Shown here: piece after piece, positions 16,859 to 26,042 of the stretch | Numbering within the stretch: position 1 is the stretch's first letter | How the letters are laid out: every line of letters starts with the position of its first letter | NCBI GenBank assembly: GCA_963725895.1 | Contig: CAVSAJ010000001.1 | Location: 1,612,001 to 1,676,000, forward strand | DNA: 64,000 nt | Direction: 5' to 3' | Origin: Bog-473 sp963725895 | GTDB lineage: Bacteria; Actinomycetota; Acidimicrobiia; Acidimicrobiales; RAAP-2 | Notes under the pieces: generated by a model | What the model was told of the DNA's origin: nothing | The model's input: only the letters and a program-made list of their open reading frames with translations | The model's database searches: none | Position numbers and translations under genes: made by a program

Positions 16859-17848
16859 TCAGGCGCCGCCTTCCCACAGGAAGGCGGCGGTGTCGACGAT
16901 CTGCTTGGGGAGGGGCGCGAGGGCAAGACCCAGGCCGGCAGCGACCGAAGCCATGGTCGTACCGTCTCCCACGTATCGGTCGCTTGGTACGTCAACTCGC
17001 ATGGCCGGGCGCTCGATGCGAACGTTCGGATGGCCCAGTACCGTCGCGCACACGTCCGCGAGCTGACCCACCTCAACTGCCGTCTCCCCCGCGGTGTCGA
17101 ACGGCGCGGTCGATCCGGGCACAAGACCTAGCATCAATGCGAAAGCGATTTCAGCGACGTCGCGCACATGGACGTAAGAGCGAATTACGGGATGGTCAGC
17201 ACGTAGACGGATCGGACCACCAGCCCGCAAATCCATAAGAATCGATCCCAGTGCGTAGTGCTCAGCTTTGTTGAGAAACGGTCCCGCAAGATTGAAGATC
17301 CGCATGACTGCCATACGTTCCTCCGGAATCGGGAGGGTTCTGAATCGGCGTTCATCTCGTAGCTTGAGGGCGCCGTACGGATTACTTCGCACGTCGGCGT
17401 CTAACTCCCCGTTCTGGCCGTAGACCGCTCCGGACGAGGGAAGAAAGAGGCCCACGGGTGCGGATCGCTGGGCGTAGTCGAACATCATGGCTGAAATCGC
17501 CTCGTTCGCGGCTACGTAGTCGCGATGGTCGACAATCGACACATGCTCACGGGTGACAAAAGCGAGGTGGGCGAGCAGGTAGGAGCCGGCTCGAAGATCC
17601 GGCAGCCCGGCAAGGGCGTGACACTCGATTGAGGCGCCCGATCGGAGCAGCATCCGGCGACGGGACGAGCCGAAGACGTGCAGCCGATCGTGGACGTCCC
17701 GCCCCAGCGCTGACTCCAGCATCTCGATGATCGCCTGACCGATCCAACCTCCAGCGCCGGTGACGACGATATGGAGCCTGGAGTCCTTGAGCACCTGGCC
17801 AAGTCGTGGCGTGAAGGAAAGCGGTGCTAATGAGCCACCGTGACTCAC
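16859..17848 (-). CDS. NAD-dependent sugar epimerase/dehydratase
   Basis: An extended SDR of 329 residues. LHIVVTGAGGWIGQAII near residue 27 is the NAD motif, LFLPSSGAVYG carries the catalytic Ser, and NPYGALKLRDE gives the YxxxK pair. IRSYVHVRDVAEIAFALML is typical of nucleotide-sugar epimerases. It is the last gene of a minus-strand series that starts with the aldolase at 22375 and lies 34 bp after the cyclase-like gene. It may act on a CDP-sugar or on the product of the cyclase/TPP genes. Confidence 0.82.
   Translation of the reverse strand: MSHGGSLAPLSFTPRLGQVLKDSRLHIVVTGAGGWIGQAIIEMLESALGRDVHDRLHVFGSSRRRMLLRSGASIECHALAGLPDLRAGSYLLAHLAFVTREHVSIVDHRDYVAANEAISAMMFDYAQRSAPVGLFLPSSGAVYGQNGELDADVRSNPYGALKLRDERRFRTLPIPEERMAVMRIFNLAGPFLNKAEHYALGSILMDLRAGGPIRLRADHPVIRSYVHVRDVAEIAFALMLGLVPGSTAPFDTAGETAVEVGQLADVCATVLGHPNVRIERPAMRVDVPSDRYVGDGTTMASVAAGLGLALAPLPKQIVDTAAFLWEGGA
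16864..16889. terminator. Strong hairpin at the rfbF/epimerase convergence
   Basis: CGCCGCCTTCC at 16864-16874 pairs perfectly with GGAAGGCGGCG at 16879-16889 around the loop CACA. It starts 11 bp after the rfbF stop and overlaps the final codons of the epimerase gene. It could stop transcription from both sides, although no T-run follows. Confidence 0.5.
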
Positions 17849-17882
17849 CCCCGTAAATGCCTTGGCAGAGGGGTACGCCGAA

Positions 17883-19085
17883 TCACAGATCTGCGAGGAC
17901 CCGGCCCAGAGATTCCTCGATAACGGGGACGGTCGTTTGGTCGAGCGGCAGATCGACGAAACGGATGGAACCGATTCTCTCTGGCACCACCAACTTCAGC
18001 GACGACCCCTCCGTCTTCTTGTCCTGGAAGAGCACATCGAGCGCACTTTCGAACGAGACGCCTCCGAGCACTTTACGGACCCTCTGGTTGATAATTGGGG
18101 AGCCCGCCCGTATCAAACGTCTGCGCTCGTCTGCCGGCAACAGGCCCCTCTGATGGCTCAGATCACTTTCAACTAACACGCCCACGGCGACGGCTGTCCC
18201 GTGCGGTATGGCGTATCCGGTCATGGCTTCGAGGGCATGGCCGATACTGTGGCCGAAGTTCATGGAGCGTCTCAGGTCGAGCTCGTACTCGTCGATCTCC
18301 ACGACAGCACGTTTCACGGTGAGAGCCAGCCTGATCAGCTCCTCCAGTGCTGGCTCGTCTCTTGCCAAAGCATGCGGGAGTCTGTCCTCGAAGCGGCGAA
18401 GCGTCTCGGGCCCACCAATGATGCTCAGCCGGAAGACCTCTCCGAGCCCGGAGAAGATGTCCTCTTCTGGAAGGCTGGCCAGGAATCCCGAGTGGATGAC
18501 GATCCGCCGCGGGGCCGAGAACACACCTACAAGGTTCTTGGCTCCTCGAAAGTTGAGCCCGCTCTTGGCACCGATGCAACTGTCCGCCTGTGCAAGCAGC
18601 GTGGTCGGGACGTACACCCAGGGAACCCCGCGCTTGTAGACGCACGCCGCGAATGCGGCGACATCCTGGACGACGCCGCCGCCGACTGCGATAAGCTGTG
18701 AATTCCTGCTCACGCGGTTCACATCCAAGAACTCGACCAGGGCCAACGCACCCTCAACGCTCTTAAATTCTTCTGTAGCGTTTACGGTCATTGCTGGCAA
18801 TCCTGCCGTTACGTCCGCAATCAAGGGATGTGCACACAGGACAGCTTCGTCTGCGATAACGACAGACTGAGGTGAAGAGTCGAGAAGGACATTCACAGCC
18901 CAATCGATCGAACCATCAGACGCGAAATTGAACCGAATAGGAGCGGGGGTGCGACCGGATAAAGAACTCCCCTGGTTCGGTTGATGAAGTCGAAATATCT
19001 GGTAACGGGTTGATTTCGAACGCAGTGCCCTGAACGGAAAAGGTCGGCATCTGTCATTATCTCCCGCCGTCGATCGAGAATCCAC
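17883..19085 (-). CDS. Dehydroquinate-synthase-like sugar phosphate cyclase
   Basis: A member of the AroB/sugar-phosphate-cyclase superfamily, which closes heptulose phosphates into carbocycles using NAD and a metal. Landmarks: GGGVVQDVAAFAACVYKRG, VPTTLLAQADSCIGAKSGLN, KNLVGVFSAPRRIVI, LGEVFRLSIIGG and MNFGHSIGHALEAM. AroB would have GGGVIGD, SVGGKTG and EVIK, so several active-site positions differ, including Lys to Arg in the EVIK motif. It is probably not the shikimate enzyme but a paralogue for a surface sugar or cyclitol. The in-frame start is a GTG at 19085 inside the SDR gene; clear homology begins only about residue 27 (RYQIFRL), so the true start may be later. Confidence 0.75.
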   Translation of the reverse strand: MDSRSTAGDNDRCRPFPFRALRSKSTRYQIFRLHQPNQGSSLSGRTPAPIRFNFASDGSIDWAVNVLLDSSPQSVVIADEAVLCAHPLIADVTAGLPAMTVNATEEFKSVEGALALVEFLDVNRVSRNSQLIAVGGGVVQDVAAFAACVYKRGVPWVYVPTTLLAQADSCIGAKSGLNFRGAKNLVGVFSAPRRIVIHSGFLASLPEEDIFSGLGEVFRLSIIGGPETLRRFEDRLPHALARDEPALEELIRLALTVKRAVVEIDEYELDLRRSMNFGHSIGHALEAMTGYAIPHGTAVAVGVLVESDLSHQRGLLPADERRRLIRAGSPIINQRVRKVLGGVSFESALDVLFQDKKTEGSSLKLVVPERIGSIRFVDLPLDQTTVPVIEESLGRVLADL

Positions 19086-19737
19086 CGTCGACGACGAAGT
19101 CTTGTCCAGTCACATAGCGGTTAGCTTCCGAGCCCAGGAAATAAACCAACTCTGCAATCTCGTCAGGAGTTCCCATGCGGCCCAGAGGAATAGCCGCCTC
19201 GAGCCGTGCAATGGTAGAAGCATCATTGTTGGCGCGCGTCAGGCTGGTGTCGATATACCCCGGCGACACGGCGTTAACGAGGACTTGGTCAGGTGCGCAT
19301 TCAAGGGCGAGCGTCTTCACGACTCCAATCAGCGCGTGTTTGGACATGGCGTACGGAAGGCGACCGACTCGGGACAAGAATCCGAAAATCGACGAGAGGA
19401 CGACGACACGTCCTCGGGATTGCACGAGATCGGGCATGACGCGGCGCACTACCCGTAGAAACCCTTCAACATTGGCCGAGTAACACGCCGTAATTTCCTC
19501 GTCGCTCAAGTCCATGAAGAGCTTGGGATGGTTGAGTCCGGCCGAGTGGACCAACACTTCGATCGGTGGATGCCGGAGGTCGAACCAGCGGTCGATGGAC
19601 TCCATGTCCGTTAGATCGAACTCGGCCCTCCCGACAGCCAGAACCTCTCGCCCGTCGTCCCCAAACCTTTTCGCGATCGCCCGGCCGATGTCACCGTGGC
19701 CGCCCAGCACGAGCACGGCTGAACCCCGCAAGCTCAC
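19057..19737 (-). CDS. Classical short-chain dehydrogenase/reductase
   Basis: A GTG at 19737 overlaps the TGA of the TPP-enzyme gene (GTGA), giving 226 residues; a longer frame upstream is a shadow. VLVLGGHGDIGRAIAKRFG binds the cofactor, VVVLSSIFGF holds the catalytic Ser and LPYAMSKHALIG the YxxxK pair. VNAVSPGYIDT and a final YVTGQDFVVDGGFSIDGG are standard. It probably reduces a keto group made by the TPP enzyme or the cyclase in the same operon. YerF-type reductases that follow the TPP enzyme YerE are a precedent, but equivalence is not shown. Confidence 0.85.
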   Translation of the reverse strand: MSLRGSAVLVLGGHGDIGRAIAKRFGDDGREVLAVGRAEFDLTDMESIDRWFDLRHPPIEVLVHSAGLNHPKLFMDLSDEEITACYSANVEGFLRVVRRVMPDLVQSRGRVVVLSSIFGFLSRVGRLPYAMSKHALIGVVKTLALECAPDQVLVNAVSPGYIDTSLTRANNDASTIARLEAAIPLGRMGTPDEIAELVYFLGSEANRYVTGQDFVVDGGFSIDGGR

Positions 19738-21554
19738 TCCTCGACCAGAGGGATCAGCATGTTTTCCGCGAGCTCCTCGCGGCTCAGGAACGGTGCCAAA
19801 TCCTCGAGCGGGGACGACACCATCGTTCCATCTGCAAGCTGCCGTGAAGCCAGCTTCGGCGAGAACGGCTGCTCCGGGTCCAGCATGATCTCGAGCAGGT
19901 GCGGCCCTTTGCCCGCAAGCGCTTCGCCGATGGAGCGTGAGAGCTCGTTGTGAGTCGAGCATCGGGTAGCAGGAATGCCGAAGGCCTGAGCAATCTGATG
20001 GAAGTCCGGGAAGGTCAAACCGGATTCAGGGCCACAACCCACGACGTTGTCGGGAAAGTAATTCTGTTGGGTCTGCCGGATGGAGCTGTATCCGTTGTTG
20101 CTCAGGACAAATAGCTTCACGGGCATGTCCCGTCCTGCGATCGTCTGGAGCTCCTGCAGGTTCAGCATGATGCTTCCGTCCCCAGCCAGACAGATCACGC
20201 GCTCTCCGCCGAGCGCTCTGCTTGCTCCGATCGCCGCCGGAAGGTCATATCCCATGGACGCACACCCCGAGTTGGTGTACAGCCGTTGTCCCGGCTTGAG
20301 TCGCGCTGCCTGGAACGTGACCACGCAGGCGGTTCCGTCGCCGGTCACAACCACGTCGCCCTCTCGAAGCTCCTCGAAGAGCGCTTGTACGAACAAATAC
20401 GGATTGATGGGGGCCACGCGCTTCGAATACTCCGGCAGGATGACCGGATAGCGCGCTGCCCGCTTGTGGCACCAGTCGAGATAGCTCGCATGTGCAGGCT
20501 TCTGCCGATACGGGAGAGCCTCTAGCAGTTCCAACGCCTCCTTCAGGTCGGCGTGCACCGGGAAATCCACAGCGAGCGTCGGTTTGGACAACTCCGCGCC
20601 ATCCGCGTCGATCATCGCAATCCAGGCTGCCCGGGCGAAGGATTTCCAGTTGTAACTGACCTGGCGCACGTTCAGTCGGCTTCCCAGAACCAAGAGGAAG
20701 TCGGCATTCTGGACGGCAAAGTTGCCGCCCCGGTCGCCGATGGAGCCCGGTCGACCGATATAAAGCGGGTGGTCATCCCAGACGGCGTCGTGTGCGTTCC
20801 AGCCCGTCACTACGGGCACTCCCAATCGCTCAATCACCCGAAGAAAGCAATCGTGCGCACCTGAAATGCGAACACCGGCGCCCGCGAACACGACCGGCCG
20901 CTGTGAAGCCTCGAGGCGACCGAGCACTTGGGCCACCGCCACGCTCAAAAGTTCGCCACGCAGCGCGTCGCGCTCGGACGCCGGCAGCAGTAATTTCGAC
21001 GGTTCAAACGGGCGCTGGTCTCCGACCTCAATCGGTGCTGCCTGCACGTCAATCGGCACGTCGATCCATACCGGGCCGGGGCGTCCCGCCTTGCATAACC
21101 AAATGGCGCGTTCGACCGTACTGCGAGTATCGGCGGGATCTCTGAGCAGCCAGGCCTCCTTGCACACGGGGCGAGCCACTGCGGTGATGTCGACTTCTTG
21201 ATCCCCGAGTTGACGTAGAGGTTGCTCCTGCGACGCCACAAGTGTTTCGCGCTTGACTTGTCCCGAGACGACGATCATCGGAATCGAATCGACGTACGCA
21301 CCGAAGACTCCGTTCAATGCGTTGATCCCACCCGGACCACTGGTCACGTTTACCAAGGCTGGATTATTGGAGAGGCGGGCATAACTCTCGGCCGCCATGG
21401 CACACGTCTGCTCGTGATGACAGTAGAGAACCTCGAGGCCGTTCTGCCGGCCGAAGGCATCGTTCAAGTGCATGGCGCCGCCACCCGTCACGGTGAAGGC
21501 TTGCGCGATGCCACCTTCGACAAGCAGTTGGGCGATGTAGTCGGCTACCCGCAT
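19734..21554 (-). CDS. Thiamine-diphosphate enzyme, acetolactate-synthase-like
   Basis: A 606-residue TPP enzyme. The Pyr domain has YCHHEQTCAMAAESYAR with the glutamate that activates the cofactor, then VNVTSGPGGINALNGVFGAY. The middle domain contains RPVVFAGAGVRISGA. The PP domain has LAGDGSIMLNLQELQTIAGR, with the GDG...N magnesium motif. In CDP-dideoxyhexose loci a related enzyme, YerE, transfers a two-carbon unit from pyruvate to CDP-4-keto-3,6-dideoxyglucose to give branched sugars (yersinioses). The rfbF/G/H genes nearby make that role attractive, but the neighbouring cyclase and aldolase allow other carboligations. It starts 11 bp after the aldolase stop. Confidence 0.82.
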   Translation of the reverse strand: MRVADYIAQLLVEGGIAQAFTVTGGGAMHLNDAFGRQNGLEVLYCHHEQTCAMAAESYARLSNNPALVNVTSGPGGINALNGVFGAYVDSIPMIVVSGQVKRETLVASQEQPLRQLGDQEVDITAVARPVCKEAWLLRDPADTRSTVERAIWLCKAGRPGPVWIDVPIDVQAAPIEVGDQRPFEPSKLLLPASERDALRGELLSVAVAQVLGRLEASQRPVVFAGAGVRISGAHDCFLRVIERLGVPVVTGWNAHDAVWDDHPLYIGRPGSIGDRGGNFAVQNADFLLVLGSRLNVRQVSYNWKSFARAAWIAMIDADGAELSKPTLAVDFPVHADLKEALELLEALPYRQKPAHASYLDWCHKRAARYPVILPEYSKRVAPINPYLFVQALFEELREGDVVVTGDGTACVVTFQAARLKPGQRLYTNSGCASMGYDLPAAIGASRALGGERVICLAGDGSIMLNLQELQTIAGRDMPVKLFVLSNNGYSSIRQTQQNYFPDNVVGCGPESGLTFPDFHQIAQAFGIPATRCSTHNELSRSIGEALAGKGPHLLEIMLDPEQPFSPKLASRQLADGTMVSSPLEDLAPFLSREELAENMLIPLVEE

Positions 21555-21565
21555 GGAGGACCGAA

Positions 21566-22375
21566 TTAGGACACGTCGTCGGAGTCGAGGACGTGCCAGC
21601 GCTTCTCAAGCATGCTGATCCGCTTCTCGTCTTCCTTTTGGATCGCTCCGTAGTAGTCGCGCTTGTTGAGCAGCCAAAGGAGCTCGAAATGGACGGCTTC
21701 GATGAGACCCTTCTCCAGATTTACGCCTTCGAGAGAAGAGGCATCAAAGATGACCTTCCTCGTCTCGAACCTCGACAGGTAGACCGCTCGGATCGCCCGC
21801 AGCACATCGAGCGCATCCATGGAAACTCCACCTCCGACGACGTAATCCAAACCGAGGCCGTCGAGTGTCTTCGCGGTATGAACGCAATAGTCGGTGACAG
21901 CCGGGCTGTTCACCTCGTCCCGGTCGCGCCCCGTCGAAAGGGTGAAGTCGACACGTCCAAAGACGATGCCGTCAGTGGCCCCCGGAGTCTTCGCCATGTC
22001 AGCGAGCTCAGGAAGTCGATCGAACGCGGTAAGGGTTTCGAGATTGAAGAGGAACTTCGTATCACACTGCTCCTCCACGGAGAACACGATGTTCTTGGCA
22101 TCGATGTACTTCGAAAGCGCATAAGTGCTTTCGATCATGGGTGCGATGACGTATTCGACGCCGATCTGCTTCGCTTCCATCAGATCTCGCATGGCCTCGC
22201 AGCCGCCTATCTTCAGCCCGAGGTCAAGATGTGCTTTGCGAGCGATCTCCATAAGCCTGAGAAGCTCATCAGTTCTCGTACCCTCTGCTTCGTACTCGGC
22301 CTTGACCGCGGTGTAACCAAACTCGTCGCGTCCCCTCTTCAGGATGTCAAGCATCTGACGCTCCCGGCTGTTCAC
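21566..22375 (-). CDS. HpcH/HpaI-like aldolase (citrate lyase beta fold)
   Basis: A 269-residue protein with the phosphoenolpyruvate/pyruvate aldolase TIM-barrel pattern: DLGLKIGGCEAMRDLMEAKQ, VEYVIAPMIESTYALSKYID, NIVFSVEEQCDT and GIVFGRVDFTLSTGRDRDEV. The residues Glu in IES and Asp in RVD fit the metal ligands of the family. It is the first gene of the minus-strand operon and lies 50 bp from rfbH on the opposite strand, so the two share a divergent promoter region. It may form or cleave a carbon-carbon bond next to pyruvate; the substrate is unknown. Confidence 0.75.
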   Translation of the reverse strand: MNSRERQMLDILKRGRDEFGYTAVKAEYEAEGTRTDELLRLMEIARKAHLDLGLKIGGCEAMRDLMEAKQIGVEYVIAPMIESTYALSKYIDAKNIVFSVEEQCDTKFLFNLETLTAFDRLPELADMAKTPGATDGIVFGRVDFTLSTGRDRDEVNSPAVTDYCVHTAKTLDGLGLDYVVGGGVSMDALDVLRAIRAVYLSRFETRKVIFDASSLEGVNLEKGLIEAVHFELLWLLNKRDYYGAIQKEDEKRISMLEKRWHVLDSDDVS

Positions 22376-22425
22376 CGCGTGTCTCCTTCCCTGGCCTCAG
22401 CAAGCCCAGCACCTAAGATTCCCAG
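22376..22425. promoter_or_regulatory. Divergent promoter region between aldolase operon and rfbH
   Basis: Only 50 bp separate the start of the minus-strand five-gene operon from the start of rfbH. Both promoters must lie here or inside the first codons; rfbH may start later (ATG at 22510), which would leave more room. No clear -35/-10 pair is assigned. Confidence 0.35.
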
Positions 22426-23958
22426 ATGGTGACGCATCCTACCGATCTTTCGAGTGAAGCTCCTGCTCAGACCGAGAGGACCTCAAGCGCGTCCCAGGGT
22501 AGGCCCACCATGGACACCGGCGTTACTGCTGAGCCCGAAGACATGAGCGTGAGCGACGTCCCCGACGGGCCTGACTCTCAGGCGGCCGCCGAGCCCTCGT
22601 TGGCCGCCCTACGCCAAGAGATCTTAGACAAGGTCGCCGCGTACGCCGAGCGCCGCTGGACGCCCCAGCGGTACGTGCCGGGCAAAACGCCGGCGCCGTA
22701 TGCCGGCCGGGTCTTCGACGAGCGTGAGGTCGTCAGTCTCGTCGACGCCAGTCTCGATTTCTGGCTGACAAGTGGTCGCTTCTGCCGCCAGCTCGAGAAA
22801 GGGTTGGCCGACTTCGTCGGGGTCCGGGAGTGTCGTCTGGTGAACTCCGGTTCGTCAGCCAACCTGCTCGCCTTCTCAACGCTGACCTCACCACGACTGG
22901 GCGAGAGACGCATCCGTCCCGGCGACGAGATCATCACCGTCGCAGCCGGGTTCCCGACCACGGTGGCACCCGCCGTGCAACACGGTGTCGTACCCGTCTT
23001 TGTCGACGTCGACCCTCGCACCGACAACATCGACACTTCTTTGCTGCAAGCCGCGCTGAGCGAGCGGACTCGTGCGGTCATGGTTGCCCATACGCTCGGC
23101 AACCCGTTCAACATCGATGCCGTCGTTGAGTTCTGTGAGTCTCATGGGATTTGGCTCGTAGAGGACAACTGCGACGGGATGGGGTCGGAGTACACGACCC
23201 GACGTGCACCCGCCCCCGAAACGCGCCGGACCGGTAGCTTCGGGCACCTCGCGACGAGCAGCTTCTATCCCGCACATCAGATGACGACGGGTGAAGGTGG
23301 CGCCGTCTACACGAGTGACGATGAGCTTGCATCCATCGCAGAATCAATCCGCGACTGGGGTCGGGACTGCTATTGCCAGCCTGGAAGATCAAACACATGC
23401 GGGAAACGGTTCGGATGGTCGCTCGGCACTCTCCCACAGGGATACGACCACAAGTACACCTATTCGCACTTCGGCTACAACCTCAAGATGACCGAGATGC
23501 AGGCGGCAGTCGGGGTCGCACAGCTCGAGAAGCTTCCCACCTTCGTGGAGGCGCGGAGACGTAATTTCAGGTACTTCCACGAGCGACTCGCGCCTCTTCG
23601 TGATGTCCTGCGCCTGCCAGAAGCGACGGAGTTTGCCAACCCCAGCTGGTTCGGCTTCCTCGTCGTCGTGCAATCCGGTACCTCAGTGACTCGAGACAGC
23701 TTGGTTGACGCACTCGAATCATCGCGGGTGCAGACCCGGATGCTCTTCGCTGGCAACCTGGTTCGGCAACCCTGTTTTGACGAAATGCGTGACAGTGGAG
23801 TGGGGTTCCGTCAGATCGGCGACCTCGAGAACACCGACCGACTGATGAACGATGCATTCTGGTTCGGCGTGTACCCGGGAATGACCGAGGCCCATCTCGA
23901 TCACATCTGCACCGTCATTGAGAAACATGTGGCCGAGAAGGAGGGCGTTCAGCGATAG
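22426..23958 (+). CDS. rfbH: CDP-4-keto-6-deoxy-D-glucose 3-dehydrase
   Basis: RfbH (E1) removes the C3 hydroxyl of CDP-4-keto-6-deoxyglucose with PMP and a 2Fe-2S cluster. The fold is a DegT-type aminotransferase: FWLTSGRFCRQLE, LVNSGSSANLLAFSTL, AAGFPTTVAP, LVEDNCDGMGSEY. The usual PLP lysine is replaced by His in SSFYPAHQMTTGEGGAV (about residue 284), diagnostic for the dehydrase. Cysteines in GRDCYCQPGRSNTCGKRF provide the cluster ligands. The product is 510 residues, about 70 longer than usual at the N-terminus; an ATG at 22510 is a possible later start. The reductase partner (RfbI) is not in the window. Confidence 0.92.
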   Translation: MVTHPTDLSSEAPAQTERTSSASQGRPTMDTGVTAEPEDMSVSDVPDGPDSQAAAEPSLAALRQEILDKVAAYAERRWTPQRYVPGKTPAPYAGRVFDEREVVSLVDASLDFWLTSGRFCRQLEKGLADFVGVRECRLVNSGSSANLLAFSTLTSPRLGERRIRPGDEIITVAAGFPTTVAPAVQHGVVPVFVDVDPRTDNIDTSLLQAALSERTRAVMVAHTLGNPFNIDAVVEFCESHGIWLVEDNCDGMGSEYTTRRAPAPETRRTGSFGHLATSSFYPAHQMTTGEGGAVYTSDDELASIAESIRDWGRDCYCQPGRSNTCGKRFGWSLGTLPQGYDHKYTYSHFGYNLKMTEMQAAVGVAQLEKLPTFVEARRRNFRYFHERLAPLRDVLRLPEATEFANPSWFGFLVVVQSGTSVTRDSLVDALESSRVQTRMLFAGNLVRQPCFDEMRDSGVGFRQIGDLENTDRLMNDAFWFGVYPGMTEAHLDHICTVIEKHVAEKEGVQR

Positions 23959-24031
23959 GCGGTGAACTAAGGACTCACTCGCCACAAAACGACGAGTGGC
24001 TCTTCACTACGCAAAGCTGAATAGTCATTTC

Positions 24032-26019
24032 ATGAACGGCCAGCGCTTCCGCCGGCACATTGCCATCTTTGGCGTTGTCCTCCTCGCTGGAGGCGTGACT
24101 ACCCTCGCGTTGGTCACTCCTGTCGACAACACCGTCCTTCAACAGACGGGCGTTCAGCATTTCGCCGCGCCTCCGGTCGGGCCCCATGAAACGACCGGTT
24201 ATTCACTGGAACGTGAAGCGCGGCTGTACCAGCATGCTGCGGCACTCGATGTAAACTTGACGTTTCAATTCGAGATCACTAGCGCCAAACTGCCGCCAGA
24301 CGGATCACCGGTCATAGTGTCCACGTTTGGCGCTGGGCACGGGATCTTGTTCGAGCTCATCAGGACGAACGGTGTTGCCGAGTTGATGAGCCTGGTCGGA
24401 GGCAAGGCGCCGATTCTTTCCCCCGTCAGACGTTTCCTTCTGGGATACGTGCCTTCACACCAATGGATCGCCGTAAAGGCCGTGGTAGAGCGAAGTCAAT
24501 CATTTCGCTATTACGCCCAAGGACTGGCCGCACAAAGCTTCACCTGGAATCTACCCATCCTCAACCCCGCACCTACTGTCGTGCGGCTGAATGGCACCTT
24601 CGGCGGATTCGTACGAGATTTCAGGATCGACGTCGCGCTCTACCGGGTGAACCCCGACAGGGTGCCCTTCCTACTGATCAGGCTCGCCCAGATCCTGGCG
24701 TTCCTGGCCATCATTACGGGCACCATCCTCTTGGCGCGGCGCTTCCTTTCGGCCCTCATTCCAAAAGCCCACCCTCGCAAACCTTTGGTGCTGGTCACCT
24801 TCTGGACCATGGGTATCGGAATTGCGGTCAACCTGCTGATTGATGCCATGCATTTTCAGACGAATGGCAGCAACCCATACGCTGGGCGGAACACATGGCT
24901 GCTCTCGCAGTACCCGCGTTTCGCCGACTTCTTTCAGGTCTATGAGCTCCTCCGCAGCTTCAACCCGTACGGGATTCAGAGCGGGAACTACCCACCGATC
25001 GGCTATTGGATCCTGGCACCTTTTGTCTGGATCGGCGAATACGCCGCGCTTTTCACTCTGATCGGCCTTGCCGTTGGGTTCATCGCGTGGTGGTCGTATC
25101 GCTGTTTCGGCACTGGACTGCCCATCTACGGCCGAGTGCTCATCGTCACAACTGTTTTGGTCTCTCTGCCGGTGAGCTTTGCAATCGACCGGGGGAACAT
25201 CGACCTGATCATCTTTGTGTTGGTGGTCTTCGGTATTGCTGCGCTCGAACGTCAACGCCCTGCCCTTGCTGCGACTTGGATCGGTCTCGCTGCCGCCGCC
25301 AAGATCTACCCGGTTGCGTACCTCCTGGTCTTCCTACGAGGAAGACGAATCCGGTATCTGTTTCTGGGTGTTGGCATTGCCGCTGCGGCAACCATCTTCG
25401 GATTTTTGGCTCTTCGAAACACCTTCATACAGAATTTCGACGGTTTCAAGTCCTCGTACGTCGCACGTTACAGACGCAGCTGACGGGCGGGGAGAATGCC
25501 ACTTGGTTCAACGCATCGATTCCCGGATGGCTTCAGGGTATCGGCTACGCGATCGGCGGGGAGCACGGCCTCCAGGCAGTTCGTCAGCATATTCTGTCAT
25601 TTATCCTGCCCGTCGAAGCCGCAGTCGGGCTGATCCTTGCCGCGTATCTGCGCTGGTGCGAACAATCGCTTTGGCGTGCGATCACGCTCATCACAGGTTT
25701 CTTCATCCTCTTCAGCGAATTGTCCAATTACTATGAACTGCTCTTCCTTCTCATTGCGCTCTCACTTTTCGTGAAGCATGCGTCCGTGAACCGGAACAAC
25801 TTGGCAATAGCCGCACTCTTCGGGCTCTTGCTCGCACCCCGCGCCTGGTTCTACTTGGGGAATTCGATGATCGATGTGAGCGTCCTGAGCAGCGCCCCGC
25901 TATTGATCGGCTTGGTCGCAGCAGTTCTTTACGACGGCCACCATGAGCGAAAGGCCGCGAAGGGAGCGGCCATCGACGTCAACGTCGGCGATCAGTCGCT
26001 GCGTCCCGTTGGTGCATGA
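24032..26019 (+). CDS. Multipass membrane glycosyltransferase-like protein (GT87/DUF2029 type), frameshifted
   Basis: Start ATG at 24032 (MNGQRFRRHIAIFGVVLLAG). The first part reads to a stop at 25483, and the protein continues in another frame to 26019, so one shift lies near 25.46-25.49 kb. The N-terminal region after the first membrane helix is an extracellular beta-rich domain (about 40-220). Several membrane helices follow, with IDRGNIDLIIFVLVVFGIAA and AAAAKIYPVAYLLVFLRGRR, typical of polyprenyl-phosphate-dependent GT87 mannosyltransferases. After the shift NASIPGWLQGIGYAIGGEHG and further helices follow. It probably adds a sugar on the outer face of the membrane. Confidence 0.7.
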
Positions 26020-26042
26020 GTCGGAGATGAGCCGACAGCTTC

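Noticed and set aside
19738..19962. 75 extra N-terminal residues of the SDR
   Set aside because: They overlap the end of the TPP enzyme in another frame; the GTGA overlap gives a normal SDR length.
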